A stretch of DNA of 64,000 nt from Rhodospirillaceae bacterium (GCA_018702955.1 JABJEK010000144.1:1-64000); one strand, 5' to 3'. Positions 46,427 through 56,750 are shown, numbered from the stretch's first letter. Made by a program: numbers and translations. The notes: generated by a model from the sequence alone, not told the origin.

Positions 46427-47203
46427 ATGCGCGAACCTGGCCCTAAATCGCCGCACGACACCACGCATTTTGGCTTCGAAGACGTCCCCGTCTCGGAGAA
46501 GAGCGGACGTGTGCGGGATGTCTTCTCTTCCGTGGCCGGCAGCTACGACCTGATGAACGACCTGATGAGCATGGGGGTTCACAGGTTCTGGAAATCGATT
46601 TTCGTCGGCATGGTCGCCCGGCGGCCCAATCTGCAGGTCCTGGATGTGGCCGGCGGGACGGGCGACATCGCGTTTCGCATTCGCGAGGGGGCCCGCCCGG
46701 GCACGCGTATCACGGTCTGCGATATCAACGCCGACATGCTGTCGGTTGGCCGGGACCGCGCGATCGACCGCGGCATTCTCGGTCGTGACGACGGCATCCG
46801 CTGGGTCTGCGGCGACGCGGAAGCACTGCCGGCACCGGATTCAAGCTTCGACGCCTATACAATTGCGTTCGGCATGCGCAACGTCACCGACATTCCCGCC
46901 GCACTGGCCGAGGCGCGCCGCGTCCTGCGCCCCGGCGGACAATTTCTTTGCCTCGAATTCAGCCAGGTCGTCCTGCCCGTGCTCGATGAAATCTACGACC
47001 GCTACTCCTTTTCGGTCCTGCCCTGGCTTGGAAAACGGGTGGCGCGCGACGAGGCGGCGTACCGCTATCTCGCCGAAAGCATTCGCCAGTTCCCCGATCA
47101 GGGTGCCTACAGCAAGCTGATCCGCGATGCGGGACTGGAATCCGTGCGGGTCCGCAACCTGTCGGGCGGCATCGCCGCCATCCACTCAGCACGCCGGATC
47201 TGA
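46427..47203 (+). CDS. ubiE: Ubiquinone/menaquinone biosynthesis C-methyltransferase UbiE
   Basis: 258 residues. SAM motif I VLDVAGGTGDIAFR at about 71-84, then VCDINADMLSVG, DAYTIAFGMRNVTD and ARRVLRPGGQFLCLEFS, the UbiE/COQ5 set. Methylates the ring carbon of demethyl-benzoquinols. ATG 46427 begins the conserved protein; the open frame upstream overlaps mutM. Followed by ubiB after 6 bases. Confidence 0.95.
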   Translation: MREPGPKSPHDTTHFGFEDVPVSEKSGRVRDVFSSVAGSYDLMNDLMSMGVHRFWKSIFVGMVARRPNLQVLDVAGGTGDIAFRIREGARPGTRITVCDINADMLSVGRDRAIDRGILGRDDGIRWVCGDAEALPAPDSSFDAYTIAFGMRNVTDIPAALAEARRVLRPGGQFLCLEFSQVVLPVLDEIYDRYSFSVLPWLGKRVARDEAAYRYLAESIRQFPDQGAYSKLIRDAGLESVRVRNLSGGIAAIHSARRI

Positions 47204-47209
47204 CCCGCC

Positions 47210-48787
47210 ATGCTGCGCGCGCTACGAAACATCTTCCGGCTGATCGCGATCGCGCGCACGCTCGCGCGCTATGACGCGCTGTTTCCCGCCGACTGGCTGC
47301 CGGCCACCGGCGGCCTCGTGTTTGCCGCGCGTGTCCTGTCGGGCTTTCGCACCGCGCCGGGCATCCGCGATCTCCGCCCCGGGGAGCGCCTGGCCCGGGC
47401 ACTCCAGGACCTCGGACCCAGTTTCATCAAGTTCGGCCAGATGCTGAGCACGCGGCCCGATCTGGTTGGCGAGAGCATCGCCAATGACTTGTCGAGCCTG
47501 CAGGACCGGCTGCCGCCATTCTCAAGTGCGGAGGCGCGCGCCGCCATCGAGGCCGAGTTCGAGCGCTCGATCGAGGACATGTTCGAACATTTCGAGGACG
47601 AGCCCGTGGCGGCGGCATCGATCGCACAGGTTCATTCCGCCCGAATTCGCGTCGCGGCACCCGATGACGCAGCATCCGATGACGAGGCAAACACGCCCGA
47701 AACCCGTGAGGTCGCGGTCAAGGTCCTGCGGCCGGGCATCGAACGCGCCGTGGAACGCGATCTGGACCTGTTCCGCTGGATCGCCGACGTCGCCGAGACG
47801 ACCCAGCCGCGCTTGCGCCGGCTGAAACCGGTGGTCGCGGTCGAGACATTCGCCGAGAGCCTGCGCTGGGAAATGGATTTGCGCATGGAAGGTGCGGCGG
47901 CCTCGGAGCTGCACGGCAACTTCGAAGACGACCCGATGTATGTCGTCCCCACGATCGACTGGGAGCGAACCGGGCGCCGGGTCCTGACCACCGAGTGGAT
48001 ATCGGGAATCCCAGTGCATGACGTCGACGCGCTGGTCGCGGCCGGGCACGACCTCGAGGCGATCGTACAGAAGGCATCGGAATCCTTCTTCCTGCAGGTC
48101 TTCCGCGATGGCTTCTTCCACGCCGACATGCACCCCGGAAACGCCTTTGTGCGTGCCGATGGCGCGCTGTGCGTTGTCGATTTCGGGATCATGGGCCGGA
48201 TCGACCGGCGCACCCGCTATTTCCTCGCCGATATGCTGCTCGGCTTTGTCACCGGCGATTACGAACGCGTCGCGGATGTTCATTTCCAGGCGAACTACGT
48301 CCCCGCCGGCACGGACCGCCAGGTGTTTCACCAGGCGATCCGCGCGATCGGCGAGCCGATCTTCGACCGCCCGCCCAGTGAAATCTCCATTGCCCGGCTG
48401 CTGGCACAGCTGTTTCAGGTCTCCGAACGGTTCGACATGGAGGCACAGCCCGAGCTCCTGCTGCTGCAGAAGACCATGCTCCTCGCCGAAGGGGTCGGCC
48501 GCCGGCTGGCACCGGAGTTGAACATGTGGCACCTGGCGCTGCCGCTGGTCGAGGAATGGATGCGCGAGCATCGCGGCCCCGAGGCCCGCGTGGCAGAGAT
48601 GACCGCCGACGTGATCCGTGCCGCCACGCGGCTGCCCAAGGCCGTGGAGGCGATCGAGCAGGCCGCCACGCGCATCGCCGATGGTGAGGTCAAACTCGAC
48701 CTGGGACGCACCGGCCCCCCCCAATGGCCGCTGTGGGTGGCGCTGATCGTGCTCGCGGGCCTGGTTTTCGCCGAAATCCTGATCTAA
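47210..48787 (+). CDS. ubiB: Ubiquinone biosynthesis regulatory ATPase/kinase-like protein UbiB
   Basis: 525 residues. Atypical kinase fold with LGPSFIKFGQMLSTRPDLV (the KxGQ motif), AAASIAQVHSA (the A-rich nucleotide loop), VAVKVLRPGI, and FFHADMHPGNAFV with VVDFGIMGR. The C-terminal end has a transmembrane segment (LWVALIVLAGLVFAEI). UbiB assists the coenzyme Q complex at the membrane. Coupled to ubiE. Confidence 0.95.
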   Translation: MLRALRNIFRLIAIARTLARYDALFPADWLPATGGLVFAARVLSGFRTAPGIRDLRPGERLARALQDLGPSFIKFGQMLSTRPDLVGESIANDLSSLQDRLPPFSSAEARAAIEAEFERSIEDMFEHFEDEPVAAASIAQVHSARIRVAAPDDAASDDEANTPETREVAVKVLRPGIERAVERDLDLFRWIADVAETTQPRLRRLKPVVAVETFAESLRWEMDLRMEGAAASELHGNFEDDPMYVVPTIDWERTGRRVLTTEWISGIPVHDVDALVAAGHDLEAIVQKASESFFLQVFRDGFFHADMHPGNAFVRADGALCVVDFGIMGRIDRRTRYFLADMLLGFVTGDYERVADVHFQANYVPAGTDRQVFHQAIRAIGEPIFDRPPSEISIARLLAQLFQVSERFDMEAQPELLLLQKTMLLAEGVGRRLAPELNMWHLALPLVEEWMREHRGPEARVAEMTADVIRAATRLPKAVEAIEQAATRIADGEVKLDLGRTGPPQWPLWVALIVLAGLVFAEILI

Positions 48788-48914
48788 CCCGCGCACCTGC
48801 GCTGTTATTGCTGCAACCTTGCTGCGATCGGGGAAAACCCTATCTATCTACATATAGTTTTCGTAGATTACGCGCTCGCCCCCCTGAACCGGGCTGTATG
48901 TGGAGATTCTCGCG

Positions 48915-50120
48915 ATGTTGCATGGCAAACGGATCCTGCTGATCGTCAGCGGTGGCATTGCCGCCTACAAGAGCCTTGAGCTCGTGCGCCGCCTGCGCGA
49001 GCGCGGGGCGGCCGTACGCTGCGTCCTGACCCGCGGCGGGTCGCAGTTCGTCACGCCGTTGTCCCTCGCGGCACTGAGCGAGGACAAGGTCTATACCGAG
49101 CTCTTCTCCCTCACCGACGAGGCCGAGATGGGCCATATCCAGCTGTCGCGCGATGCGGATTTGCTGATCGTAGCCCCCGCCACCGCCGATATCCTTGCCA
49201 AGATGGCCCACGGCCAGGCCGACGACCTGGCCTCGACCGTGCTGCTGGCCACCGACAAGGACGTGATGGTCGCACCGGCCATGAATGTCCGGATGTGGGA
49301 ACACGCCGCCACCCAGGCCAATCTCGAGACCCTGCGCCAACGCGGCGTCCATGTGGTCGGCCCCGAGGAAGGCGACATGGCCTGCGGCGAGTATGGCCTC
49401 GGGCGCCTGTCGGAGCCCGACGACATCGCCGATGCGGTATCGAATTTTTTTCAATCTAGCGCACCGCTTTCGGGCCGGCGTGCGCTCGTCACCAGCGGCC
49501 CGACCCATGAACCGATCGACCCCGTCCGCTACATCGCCAATCGTTCCTCCGGCCGCCAGGGCCATGCGATCGCCGTAGCGCTGGCAAGCCGGGGCGCGGC
49601 CACCACGCTTATCTCGGGGCCGACCAGCCTGCCCGACCCGCCCGGCGTGACCGTTGTCCGCGTCGAGAGCGCGCGCGACATGCTGGCGGCTTGTGAGGCC
49701 GCCCTGCCCGCCGATGTGGCCGTGTGTGCGGCCGCCGTCGCCGACTGGCGGGTCGCGGAGATGGCGAGCGAGAAACTCAAAAAAAACGGTGCGGGACCGC
49801 CGGCGCTGGAGATGGCGGAGAATCCCGATATTCTCGCCAGCCTCGCGGCGGCATCCAACACCCGGCCCGGTCTGGTCATCGGCTTCGCCGCGGAGACCGA
49901 ACAGGTGGTCGAACATGCCAGCGCCAAGCGCGAACGCAAGGGCTGCGACTGGATTCTCGCCAATGACGTGTCGCCCGAGACGGGCACGTTCGGCGGCGCG
50001 GACAACACGATCCATCTGGTCAGCGCCGACGGCGTCGAGGACTGGCCGCGCATGACCAAGGCGGATGTCGCCAACCGCCTGGCCGACCGCATTGCAAAGA
50101 CGTTGGAGACAAATGAATGA
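48915..50120 (+). CDS. coaBC: Bifunctional phosphopantothenoylcysteine decarboxylase / phosphopantothenate-cysteine ligase CoaBC
   Basis: 401 residues. N-terminal flavin domain with [41 protein letters not shown] [13 protein letters not shown] and [12 protein letters not shown]-terminal CTP-dependent ligase with [20 protein letters not shown] and LAANDV-like [18 protein letters not shown]. Converts 4'-phosphopantothenate to 4'-phosphopantetheine for CoA. ATG 48915 has GGAG eight bases upstream; GTG 48900 is less likely. Overlaps dut by 4 bases. Confidence 0.95.
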   Translation: MLHGKRILLIVSGGIAAYKSLELVRRLRERGAAVRCVLTRGGSQFVTPLSLAALSEDKVYTELFSLTDEAEMGHIQLSRDADLLIVAPATADILAKMAHGQADDLASTVLLATDKDVMVAPAMNVRMWEHAATQANLETLRQRGVHVVGPEEGDMACGEYGLGRLSEPDDIADAVSNFFQSSAPLSGRRALVTSGPTHEPIDPVRYIANRSSGRQGHAIAVALASRGAATTLISGPTSLPDPPGVTVVRVESARDMLAACEAALPADVAVCAAAVADWRVAEMASEKLKKNGAGPPALEMAENPDILASLAAASNTRPGLVIGFAAETEQVVEHASAKRERKGCDWILANDVSPETGTFGGADNTIHLVSADGVEDWPRMTKADVANRLADRIAKTLETNE

Positions 50121-50599
50121 ACGGACCGGTTAACGTGGCGGTCACGCGCCTGCCCCATGGGGCAGATCTCGAACTCCCCTCCTATGAAACCGAAGACGCC
50201 GCCGGCATGGATCTGCGCGCCGCCGTGACGGATGATGTGGTGCTCGCGCCCGGCGAACGCGCGCTGATCCCGACCGGCCTGGCGATCGCGCTGCCGTCCG
50301 GCTACGAGGCCCAGGTCCGGCCGCGCTCGGGCCTGGCGCTGCGCAACGGCATTTCGCTCGTGAACACGCCGGGAACCATCGATGCGGATTACCGCGGCGA
50401 AGTCGGGGTGATTCTAATCAATCACGGCAGCGAGGCCTTCACGGTAGACCGGGGCATGCGGGTCGCCCAGATGGTGATCGCGCCCGTGACGCAAGCCGCC
50501 TGGCTGGAGACCGACAATCTGTCGGACACCGCACGCGGTGCGGGGGGCTTCGGCTCAACAGGCACGACCGGCACCGCCGACAAAAACAAGAAGAGCTGA
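50117..50599 (+). CDS. dut: Deoxyuridine 5'-triphosphate nucleotidohydrolase
   Basis: 160 residues. The five trimeric dUTPase motifs are seen: [48 protein letters not shown] and C-terminal [10 protein letters not shown]. Hydrolyses dUTP to dUMP, keeping uracil out of DNA. Linkage to coaBC is a common bacterial arrangement. Confidence 0.96.
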   Translation: MNGPVNVAVTRLPHGADLELPSYETEDAAGMDLRAAVTDDVVLAPGERALIPTGLAIALPSGYEAQVRPRSGLALRNGISLVNTPGTIDADYRGEVGVILINHGSEAFTVDRGMRVAQMVIAPVTQAAWLETDNLSDTARGAGGFGSTGTTGTADKNKKS

Positions 50600-50602
50600 T
50601 CC

Positions 50603-51058
50603 ATGTTCCGTTTGTCGCGAAAAACCCTGTTTGCCATCGAAGCGGTGCTCGATATCGCCTATCACGCCGGCCCGGCACCCGTGCAAAGCCGGGAAATCAC
50701 ACGCCGCCAGGGCATTCCACGGCGCTATCTCGAACAGGTGCTGCAGAATCTGGTGCGGGCGGGCGTCCTGACCGGCGTGCGCGGCCCGCGCGGCGGCTAC
50801 CGGCTGGCGCGTGAGCGCCGCCGCATCACGCTGGCCGACATTGTCGGCGTGATCCTCGAGATGGAGGCCCGCGACGACCCCACCGACGCCGCAGACGGCT
50901 CACCCCTTGGCCTCGAGGTCGTGCGCCCCCTGTGGCGCGAAATGGCCGACGAATGTATGGAACAGCTTGAGAAAATCACGATCCAGGACCTTTGCAACCG
51001 CGCCCGCGACGCCGGGGTGGAGAGCGAAGAACCGGACCGTGTCGACTACACGATATAG
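50603..51058 (+). CDS. Rrf2-family transcriptional regulator
   Basis: 151 residues. Winged helix at about 1-85: [38 protein letters not shown] and [19 protein letters not shown] are classic Rrf2 stretches. The three-cysteine cluster of IscR is missing (only isolated cysteines in DECMEQ and LCNRARD), so an iron-sulfur sensor is unlikely. Because cysK follows by 37 bases, a CymR-like role in controlling cysteine synthesis is plausible, but that is an inference from position. Confidence 0.88.
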   Translation: MFRLSRKTLFAIEAVLDIAYHAGPAPVQSREITRRQGIPRRYLEQVLQNLVRAGVLTGVRGPRGGYRLARERRRITLADIVGVILEMEARDDPTDAADGSPLGLEVVRPLWREMADECMEQLEKITIQDLCNRARDAGVESEEPDRVDYTI

Positions 51059-51095
51059 TCGAAGACCAAACCCCAGATTTACGGAACTCTGCCTC

Positions 51096-52067
51096 ATGTC
51101 CACCGACGAACAGAACCAACCCGCCGAATTTCGTGGCCGCATCTATGATTCGGTCGTCGATACGATCGGCGCCACACCGCTCGTCCGCATCCCGCGATTT
51201 GCGGCGGACGCCGGCTGCAAGGCCGACCTGGTCGCCAAGCTCGAATTCTTCAACCCCCTCGCCTCGGTCAAGGACCGGATCGGCAACGCGATGATTTCCG
51301 CCGCCGAAGCCGAGGGCAAGATCGGCCCGGGCTCCGTGATCGTCGAGCCAACCTCCGGCAACACCGGCATCGCGCTGGCGTTTGTCTGTGCCGCGCGCGG
51401 CTATCGCTGCATTCTGGTGATGCCGGATTCCATGTCCCAGGAACGGCGCAAGATGCTGGCATTGCTCGGCGCGGAACTGGTCCTGACCCCGGCGGCCGAC
51501 CGCATGCCCGGCGCCATCGCGAAGGCGCAGGAGATCGTCGACACGACCGACAAGGCGATCATGCTGCAGCAGTTCCAGAACCCGGCGAACCCGGAAATCC
51601 ACCGGCACACGACGGCGGAGGAAATCTGGAAGGACACCGGCGGCGCGGTCGACGTGTTCGTGGCCGGCGTGGGCACCGGCGGCACCATCACGGGCACCGC
51701 CGAGGTGCTGAAGGAGCGCAATCCGAACCTGCACGTCGTCGCGGTAGAGCCCGAGGACAGCGCGGTCCTGTCGGGCGGCCCGGCGGGCCCCCATATGCTG
51801 CAAGGGATCGGCACCGGTTTCGTGCCGGACATCCTGAACACGACGATCTATGACGAGGTCCTGCCGATCGCCAACGAGACCGCGTTTGTCACGGCGCGCA
51901 AGCTGGCCAGCATCGAGGGCATCCCGGTGGGTATTTCCTCGGGTGCAGCATTGGCGGCGGCAATCGAGGTCGGCATGCGCGACGAGATGGCGGGCAAGCT
52001 GATGGTGGTGATCCTGCCGTCCTTCGCCGAGCGCTATCTCTCGACCGCGCTGTTCGAGGGGCTCTAG
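51096..52067 (+). CDS. cysK: Cysteine synthase A (O-acetylserine sulfhydrylase)
   Basis: 323 residues. The PLP lysine is K59 in [11 protein letters not shown]; substrate loop [11 protein letters not shown], phosphate-binding [11 protein letters not shown] and [10 protein letters not shown] are all in place. Makes cysteine from O-acetylserine and sulfide. The frame is open upstream but overlaps the Rrf2 gene; ATG 51096 gives the conserved N terminus. Followed by a MoeB/ThiF-family gene after 24 bases. Confidence 0.95.
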   Translation: MSTDEQNQPAEFRGRIYDSVVDTIGATPLVRIPRFAADAGCKADLVAKLEFFNPLASVKDRIGNAMISAAEAEGKIGPGSVIVEPTSGNTGIALAFVCAARGYRCILVMPDSMSQERRKMLALLGAELVLTPAADRMPGAIAKAQEIVDTTDKAIMLQQFQNPANPEIHRHTTAEEIWKDTGGAVDVFVAGVGTGGTITGTAEVLKERNPNLHVVAVEPEDSAVLSGGPAGPHMLQGIGTGFVPDILNTTIYDEVLPIANETAFVTARKLASIEGIPVGISSGAALAAAIEVGMRDEMAGKLMVVILPSFAERYLSTALFEGL

Positions 52068-52091
52068 ACGGCCGCACATGGAACTAAACGC

Positions 52092-52859
52092 ATGGAGTTA
52101 AACGACGAGCAGTTTCACCGTTACGCCCGCCATCTGATCCTCGACGAGGTCGGTGAAGAGGGACAGGAGAAGCTGCTTGAATCGCGCGTGCTGGTTGTCG
52201 GCGCGGGCGGGCTGGGCGCGCCCCTGCTGATGTATCTCGCCGCCGCGGGGGTCGGCACCCTGGGCATCGTCGACGACGACGAGGTCGATCTGACCAACCT
52301 GCAACGCCAGATCGTCCACACCACCGGCTCCGTGGGCCGGCAGAAGACAGACTCCGCGAAAGACACGCTGGCCGCGCTCAACCCGGGCATCGATGTCGTC
52401 ACCCACGACGTGCGCCTCGACGCCGACAACGCCGCCGACATCCTCGCGGGCTATGATCTGGTCGCCGACGGGTCGGACAACTTCGATACACGTTACCTGC
52501 TGAACGAGCTTTGCTACCAGTCCGGAACCCCGCTGGTTGCCGCCGCGATGCTGCGCTTCGAGGGCCAGCTGTTCACCTTCCGGCGCGACGACGACAACCC
52601 CACCGCGTGCTACCGCTGCATCTTCCCCGAAGCACCGCCTGAAGACCTGGTGCCGCGTTGCGAGGAGGCGGGAATTCTGGGCGCACTGGCAGGTGTCATG
52701 GGGTCGCTGCAGACCACCGAAGTGCTCAAGGAACTTCTTGGGCTGGGCGAGAGCCTGGCCGGCCGGATGCTGATCTATGATTCGCTCAACACCGGGTTCC
52801 ACACGATCAACGTGCCGCACAATCCGGACTGTGAAGTCTGCGGCACCGCGCGCGGCTAG
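52092..52859 (+). CDS. moeB: MoeB/ThiF-family sulfur-carrier adenylyltransferase
   Basis: 255 residues. N-terminal QFHRYARHLILDEVG, nucleotide loop VVGAGGLGAPLLMYL (residues 36-50), NLQRQIVHTTGSVG, and zinc-binding CYRCIFPE and CEVCG. Activates the C-terminal glycine of a ubiquitin-like sulfur carrier (MoaD, ThiS or a CysO-like protein). The neighbouring cysK suggests sulfur-carrier metabolism broadly; no rhodanese domain is fused. Convergent with the following dehydrogenase gene. Confidence 0.9.
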   Translation: MELNDEQFHRYARHLILDEVGEEGQEKLLESRVLVVGAGGLGAPLLMYLAAAGVGTLGIVDDDEVDLTNLQRQIVHTTGSVGRQKTDSAKDTLAALNPGIDVVTHDVRLDADNAADILAGYDLVADGSDNFDTRYLLNELCYQSGTPLVAAAMLRFEGQLFTFRRDDDNPTACYRCIFPEAPPEDLVPRCEEAGILGALAGVMGSLQTTEVLKELLGLGESLAGRMLIYDSLNTGFHTINVPHNPDCEVCGTARG

Positions 52860-52866
52860 TTCGCCC

Positions 52867-53853
52867 CTAGAACATCGTCTCCAGCACCCGGTCGGGCGGC
52901 GTGTGGCCGTCCACGAAGGTGCGGATATTGACCACCACCTTCTCGCCCATCTCCTGGCGCCCTTCGATCGTCGCGGAGCTCAGATGGGGCAGCAGCAAGA
53001 CGTTATCCGCCGCCATCAGGCGCGGGTCGACGGCGGGCTCATGCTCGAACACGTCGAGGCCCGCGCCGGCGATCTGGCCGGCCTCGATCATGTCGCCCAG
53101 CGCACGTTCGTCGATCACCTCGCCGCGTGAGGTGTTCACGATATAGGAGTGGGGCTGGAGCAGCGCCAGGCGGCGGCGCGACAGGAGATGATAGGTCGCG
53201 GGCGTGCGCGGGCAATTTACCGACACGATATCGACCCGCGCCAGCATCTGGTCGAGGGATTCCCAATAGGTCGCGTCGAGCTCTTCCACGACATCCGGAT
53301 GGGCCGGGCGGCGGTTGTGATAATGGATCTTGAGGCCGAAGCCCTTGGCCCGCCGCGCCAGCGCGGTGCCGATCCGGCCCATGCCGACGATCCCCAGGCG
53401 CTTGCCCCAGATCCGGCTGCCCGGCAGGAGGGTCGGCGACCAGCCCTGCCACTCGCCCGAACGGATCAGCTGCGCGCCCTCACGCAGGCGGCGCGGCACC
53501 GCCAGGATCAGCGCCATGTTCATGTCGGCCGTGTCCTCTGTCAGGACGCCGGGTGTGTTGGTGACCGTGATGCCCCGCTCGCGCGCGGCGGGCAGGTCGA
53601 TATTGTCGATGCCGTTGCCGTAGTTGGCGATCAGCTTCAAACGCGCGCCCGCCTCGCCGATGATCCGGGCGCTGATATGATCGGTCACGGTCGGCACGAG
53701 CACGTCGGCTTCGCGCATCGCGGCCACCAGATCTGCCTCGCTCATTGGCGTATCGGCGTCGTTCAGGCGCGTGTCGAACAGCTCCTTCATCCGCGCTTCC
53801 GTGGTCTCCGGAAGCCGGCGCGTGACGACGACAATGGGTTTGTTGTCCGACAT
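52867..53853 (-). CDS. D-isomer-specific 2-hydroxyacid dehydrogenase (glyoxylate reductase-like)
   Basis: 328 residues. Rossmann motif LGIVGMGRIGTALARRAKGF, substrate arginine in NTSRGEVIDERAL, glutamate in AGLDVFEHEPAVDP and histidine in LLPHLSSATIEGRQEMG, the standard catalytic trio. Reduces a 2-oxoacid such as glyoxylate or hydroxypyruvate with NAD(P)H; the best-matching substrate is not certain. ATG 53853, with AGGGGGA upstream, begins MSDNKPIVVVTRRL. Divergent from the SH3-domain gene. Confidence 0.92.
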   Translation of the reverse strand: MSDNKPIVVVTRRLPETTEARMKELFDTRLNDADTPMSEADLVAAMREADVLVPTVTDHISARIIGEAGARLKLIANYGNGIDNIDLPAARERGITVTNTPGVLTEDTADMNMALILAVPRRLREGAQLIRSGEWQGWSPTLLPGSRIWGKRLGIVGMGRIGTALARRAKGFGLKIHYHNRRPAHPDVVEELDATYWESLDQMLARVDIVSVNCPRTPATYHLLSRRRLALLQPHSYIVNTSRGEVIDERALGDMIEAGQIAGAGLDVFEHEPAVDPRLMAADNVLLLPHLSSATIEGRQEMGEKVVVNIRTFVDGHTPPDRVLETMF

Positions 53854-54021
53854 GTTCCCCCTGAACGCGCCTGGCCACACCCGATCGCATCCAACCGACG
53901 GGTGCCACGATGACACGGTCTCTCCTCGGCCCCGATTATCGCGGAAGCCCCCTGCTACGCAAGCGCGCCGGTCGATTTCACGCGCTTGACCGCCGCGCGC
54001 CCCTCGGATAGACGGCTAGGC

Positions 54022-54567
54022 ATGATGTTTCGGTCCCTCTGCGTCCTGTTCGGCATGTTCGTATTCATGGCGTTTGTCATGGTCGCACCCGGACCGTCGG
54101 CCGCCCAACAACAGGCCAGCCCGCCCGCCAAGGCCGGCAATCCATCCGGGCTGCCGATCCCGCGCTGGGTCAGCATCCGCGCCAAGGAAGCCAATTTGCG
54201 CACCGGGCCGGGCGCGCGTTATCCGATCGACTGGGTCCTGCAACGACGCGCGCTGCCGGCCGAAGTCGTCGGCGAGTTCGAGAACTGGCGCCAGATCAAG
54301 GTCCAGGACGGCACCGTGGGCTGGGTCCACAAATCGATGCTCTCGGGCAAGCGGATGGCCACGGTGACCGCCGCACGGGTGCGGATCCTGCACGCGCCGG
54401 ACACCGACGCGCCGGTGGCGGCTTTCGTCGAGGATGGCGTGATCGTTGCGCTGGACGGATGCGAGGCGACCTGGTGCCGCATCGCGATCGCGAGCCACGG
54501 CGTCGAGGGCTGGATGGCCCGGTCCGCGCTCTGGGGCATCTACGACGGCGAAGCCGTCGAACGCTGA
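54022..54567 (+). CDS. Exported bacterial SH3-like domain protein
   Basis: 181 residues. A signal peptide (MMFRSLCVLFGMFVFMAFVM, cleavage near SAAQ) precedes two SH3-like repeats: one around ANLRTGPGARYPIDWVLQ...GWVHKSMLSG, and one around TAARVRILHAPDTDAP...GWMARSALWG. These SH3_3/SH3_4 folds bind cell-wall or other ligands in the periplasm. ATG 54022 is chosen because it starts the signal peptide. The protein is commonly encoded beside the hydroxyacid dehydrogenase in related bacteria as far as I recall, but no mechanism links them. Confidence 0.8.
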   Translation: MMFRSLCVLFGMFVFMAFVMVAPGPSAAQQQASPPAKAGNPSGLPIPRWVSIRAKEANLRTGPGARYPIDWVLQRRALPAEVVGEFENWRQIKVQDGTVGWVHKSMLSGKRMATVTAARVRILHAPDTDAPVAAFVEDGVIVALDGCEATWCRIAIASHGVEGWMARSALWGIYDGEAVER

Positions 54568-54594
54568 TCAGTCAGCGAACGGTCAAATAGCAAC

Positions 54595-55194
54595 TCAATC
54601 GTCGAAGTCGCCCGCCAGTTCGCTGCGCACATCGTCCGTCAGGATCGTCATATGGGCATAGTCGGGGTGGGTGAAGCCCAGGGTGACGTCGGCGCCTGAC
54701 TGCGCGAATGCGGCGATCTGCGCATCGGTAAACGGGAAGTGGATGAACTGCACCGAGCTGGCCTTGCCGTCGGCGTTGGTGCGGTCCACATCGGCCTCGG
54801 GCACGCCGGCAATCGTCTCGCCGGCGAAATTCAGGAAAGCCGTCTCTTCCACGCCACCGAGCTTCGAGAGGACCATCTTGCGCCGCACCTCGTCATCGAT
54901 TTCGAACATCACCGTGGCGACCAGCTCATGGCCGTTGGGAATCAGCGGGTTGTAGGCAGACAGCTCGTCGTCGATCTGTGCCTCGCCGCCGCGCTCGATG
55001 AAGAGCATTTCATGGATCTGGTGCCACATGGTCGCATAGCACTCGAAATAGACCGTCGCATACGGACCGAGCCCGACACGCCGGTTTTTCTTCCGGGCCA
55101 CGAGCGCGCCGCGCCGGTCCTTCCGGGTCCGGCCATATTCTTCCATGTCGATGAGGTCGTCGCGGGTGATCTCACGCGGGGTCGCGGACGGCAT
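54595..55194 (-). CDS. DUF3501 family protein
   Basis: 199 residues. N-terminal EITRDDLIDMEEYGRTRKDR and central ATVYFECYATMWHQIHEM, EDELSAYNPLIPNG-like DDELSAYNPLIPNGHELVAT and KLGGVE match the DUF3501 family as I recall it. These proteins occur next to rubrerythrin and an Fe-S oxidoreductase, exactly as here; the function is unknown. The protein lacks a signal peptide and cysteine cluster. ATG 55194 is the likely start; the open frame runs further into the oxidoreductase gene. It is 16 bases downstream of that gene and therefore probably in one operon. Confidence 0.85.
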   Translation of the reverse strand: MPSATPREITRDDLIDMEEYGRTRKDRRGALVARKKNRRVGLGPYATVYFECYATMWHQIHEMLFIERGGEAQIDDELSAYNPLIPNGHELVATVMFEIDDEVRRKMVLSKLGGVEETAFLNFAGETIAGVPEADVDRTNADGKASSVQFIHFPFTDAQIAAFAQSGADVTLGFTHPDYAHMTILTDDVRSELAGDFDD

Positions 55195-55210
55195 ATCGGT
55201 TTCTCCGGCT

Positions 55211-56602
55211 CTAGGAACTGAGTTCGGGCGCGAGCCCGTAGGCGAGCGCGAACAGCTCGACGGGATGATAGCTGCGGGCCGGGGCGGACTGCCCCTCGTC
55301 GAGCTGGCGCTCGATACCCTGCAGGATGTGATCCGCGGCCAGCGGGCATTCGGACACGATGTAGCGGCTCTCCTTGGCCTGGCGCACAACCGGCCGACCG
55401 ACCTTGATCGCGGTGTCGAAATTCTCCTTCATGATCCCCCACGATCCGCCATGACCCGAGCATCGCTCGATGACCTTGAGGTCTGCGTCAGGAATAAACC
55501 GCAGCATTTCCGCGGCTTTCTGGCCCATATTCTGGGCCCGTGCGTGACAGGCCAGATGCAGCGCCACCGGCTCAGGCAGCGCCGACAGCCCGTCGACCAG
55601 CCCCTCATTCTTGGCGATGTCGACGATATATTCGGTGATGTCCCGGGTCGCCGCCGACAGCGCCTTCACGTCTTCGTCGTCGGGCAGCATCAGCGGCCAT
55701 TCGAATTTCATCATCAGGGCGCAGGACGGCGTCAGGGCGATGATGTCCTTGCCGGCATCCACATGGGGCCGGAACGCCGCGGCCACGGTCCTGGCCATTG
55801 CGGACACCTCGTCGAGCTGGCCTTGTTCGAGCTGGGGCATGCCGCAGCAGCTCGGATGCAGCGCCGACGTCGCCACGCCGTTGCGCGCGAGAATCCGCTG
55901 GGCCAGCACGCCCGTATCGGGCTTGTTGTAGTTCACGAAGCAGGTGGCGTAGAGCACCGCCTCGCGGCCGAAGGCCGGGGCCGTGGTGTTCACCTCGGGC
56001 GGTGTGTTCTCGGCCTGGCGAACGAAGGTCCTGGACGCGGGCACGTATTTCGGCAGGTCGGCATCGCGATGCACGCCCGCGATCTTCTCGATCACCGGCC
56101 GGGTCAGCTTGTTGCCCCTGTCCGAGGCCCAGTTCGCCATCCCCGACATCTTGCCGGCGAGCCGGCCATTGCGGTCGGTCTGGATCAGCTGCTTCTCGTT
56201 CCAGCCCACGCCGCCCTTCTTCGCCTCGATGGCGCGGGCGCGCAGCATCAGATGCGGGAAGTCCAGGTTGAATTCATGGGGCGGCACGTAGGGGCACTTG
56301 GTCATGTAACACATGTCACACAGGGTGCAGGCGTCCACGACCGGCGTGAAATCCGCACTGTCCACGCTGTCGAGCTCACCCGTCTCGGACTCGTCGATCA
56401 GGTCGAACAGGCGCGGGAAGGAATCACAGAGATTGAAGCAGCGGCGGCAGCCGTGACAGATATCGAAGACCCGGCGCAGCTCCTCGTCGAGTTTCGCCTC
56501 GTCGAAGAAATCCATCTCCTGCCAGCCGAGCGGGTGGCGGGTCGGCGCGTCGAGGCTCCCCTCGCGCGGGGCCGAACTGGTGCTGCCGCTCTCGTCCGTC
56601 AT
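55211..56602 (-). CDS. Fe-S oxidoreductase, GlpC/heterodisulfide-reductase D type
   Basis: 463 residues. Two [4Fe-4S] motifs lie near the N terminus: C49, C52, C55, C59 in CHGCRRCFNLCDSF and C92, C95, C98, C103 in CTLCDMCYMTKCP. The C-terminal part has two CCG domains with SCCGMPQLEQG and the ERCSGHGGSWG variant, as in GlpC and HdrB/HdrD proteins. No FAD-linked dehydrogenase subunit is adjacent, so electrons probably come from or go to another partner, perhaps rubrerythrin. The second CCG motif has Gly-His-Gly in place of Cys-Cys-Gly. Confidence 0.9.
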   Translation of the reverse strand: MTDESGSTSSAPREGSLDAPTRHPLGWQEMDFFDEAKLDEELRRVFDICHGCRRCFNLCDSFPRLFDLIDESETGELDSVDSADFTPVVDACTLCDMCYMTKCPYVPPHEFNLDFPHLMLRARAIEAKKGGVGWNEKQLIQTDRNGRLAGKMSGMANWASDRGNKLTRPVIEKIAGVHRDADLPKYVPASRTFVRQAENTPPEVNTTAPAFGREAVLYATCFVNYNKPDTGVLAQRILARNGVATSALHPSCCGMPQLEQGQLDEVSAMARTVAAAFRPHVDAGKDIIALTPSCALMMKFEWPLMLPDDEDVKALSAATRDITEYIVDIAKNEGLVDGLSALPEPVALHLACHARAQNMGQKAAEMLRFIPDADLKVIERCSGHGGSWGIMKENFDTAIKVGRPVVRQAKESRYIVSECPLAADHILQGIERQLDEGQSAPARSYHPVELFALAYGLAPELSS

Positions 56603-56694
56603 CGTGCCGTGTCTCCGTATGCGGCGGGGCGCAACTCTCCCGCATCCCGTGCACCATCTTCGCGCGACGGGTTATCAATTTCATCAAAATAGGT

Positions 56695-56744
56695 AAAAAC
56701 CGGGGCCGCCGCAGATGAAAGCGTTCACACGCAGACGGCCCCGG
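56695..56744 (-). terminator. Rho-independent terminator after rubrerythrin
   Basis: On the minus strand CCGGGGCCG (56736-56744) pairs perfectly with CGGCCCCGG (56700-56708), with a long loop, and is followed by TTTTT. It lies just after the rubrerythrin stop and before the Fe-S oxidoreductase gene, so it may cap a monocistronic rubrerythrin transcript or attenuate expression of the two downstream genes. Confidence 0.75.
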
Positions 56745-56750
56745 AACTAA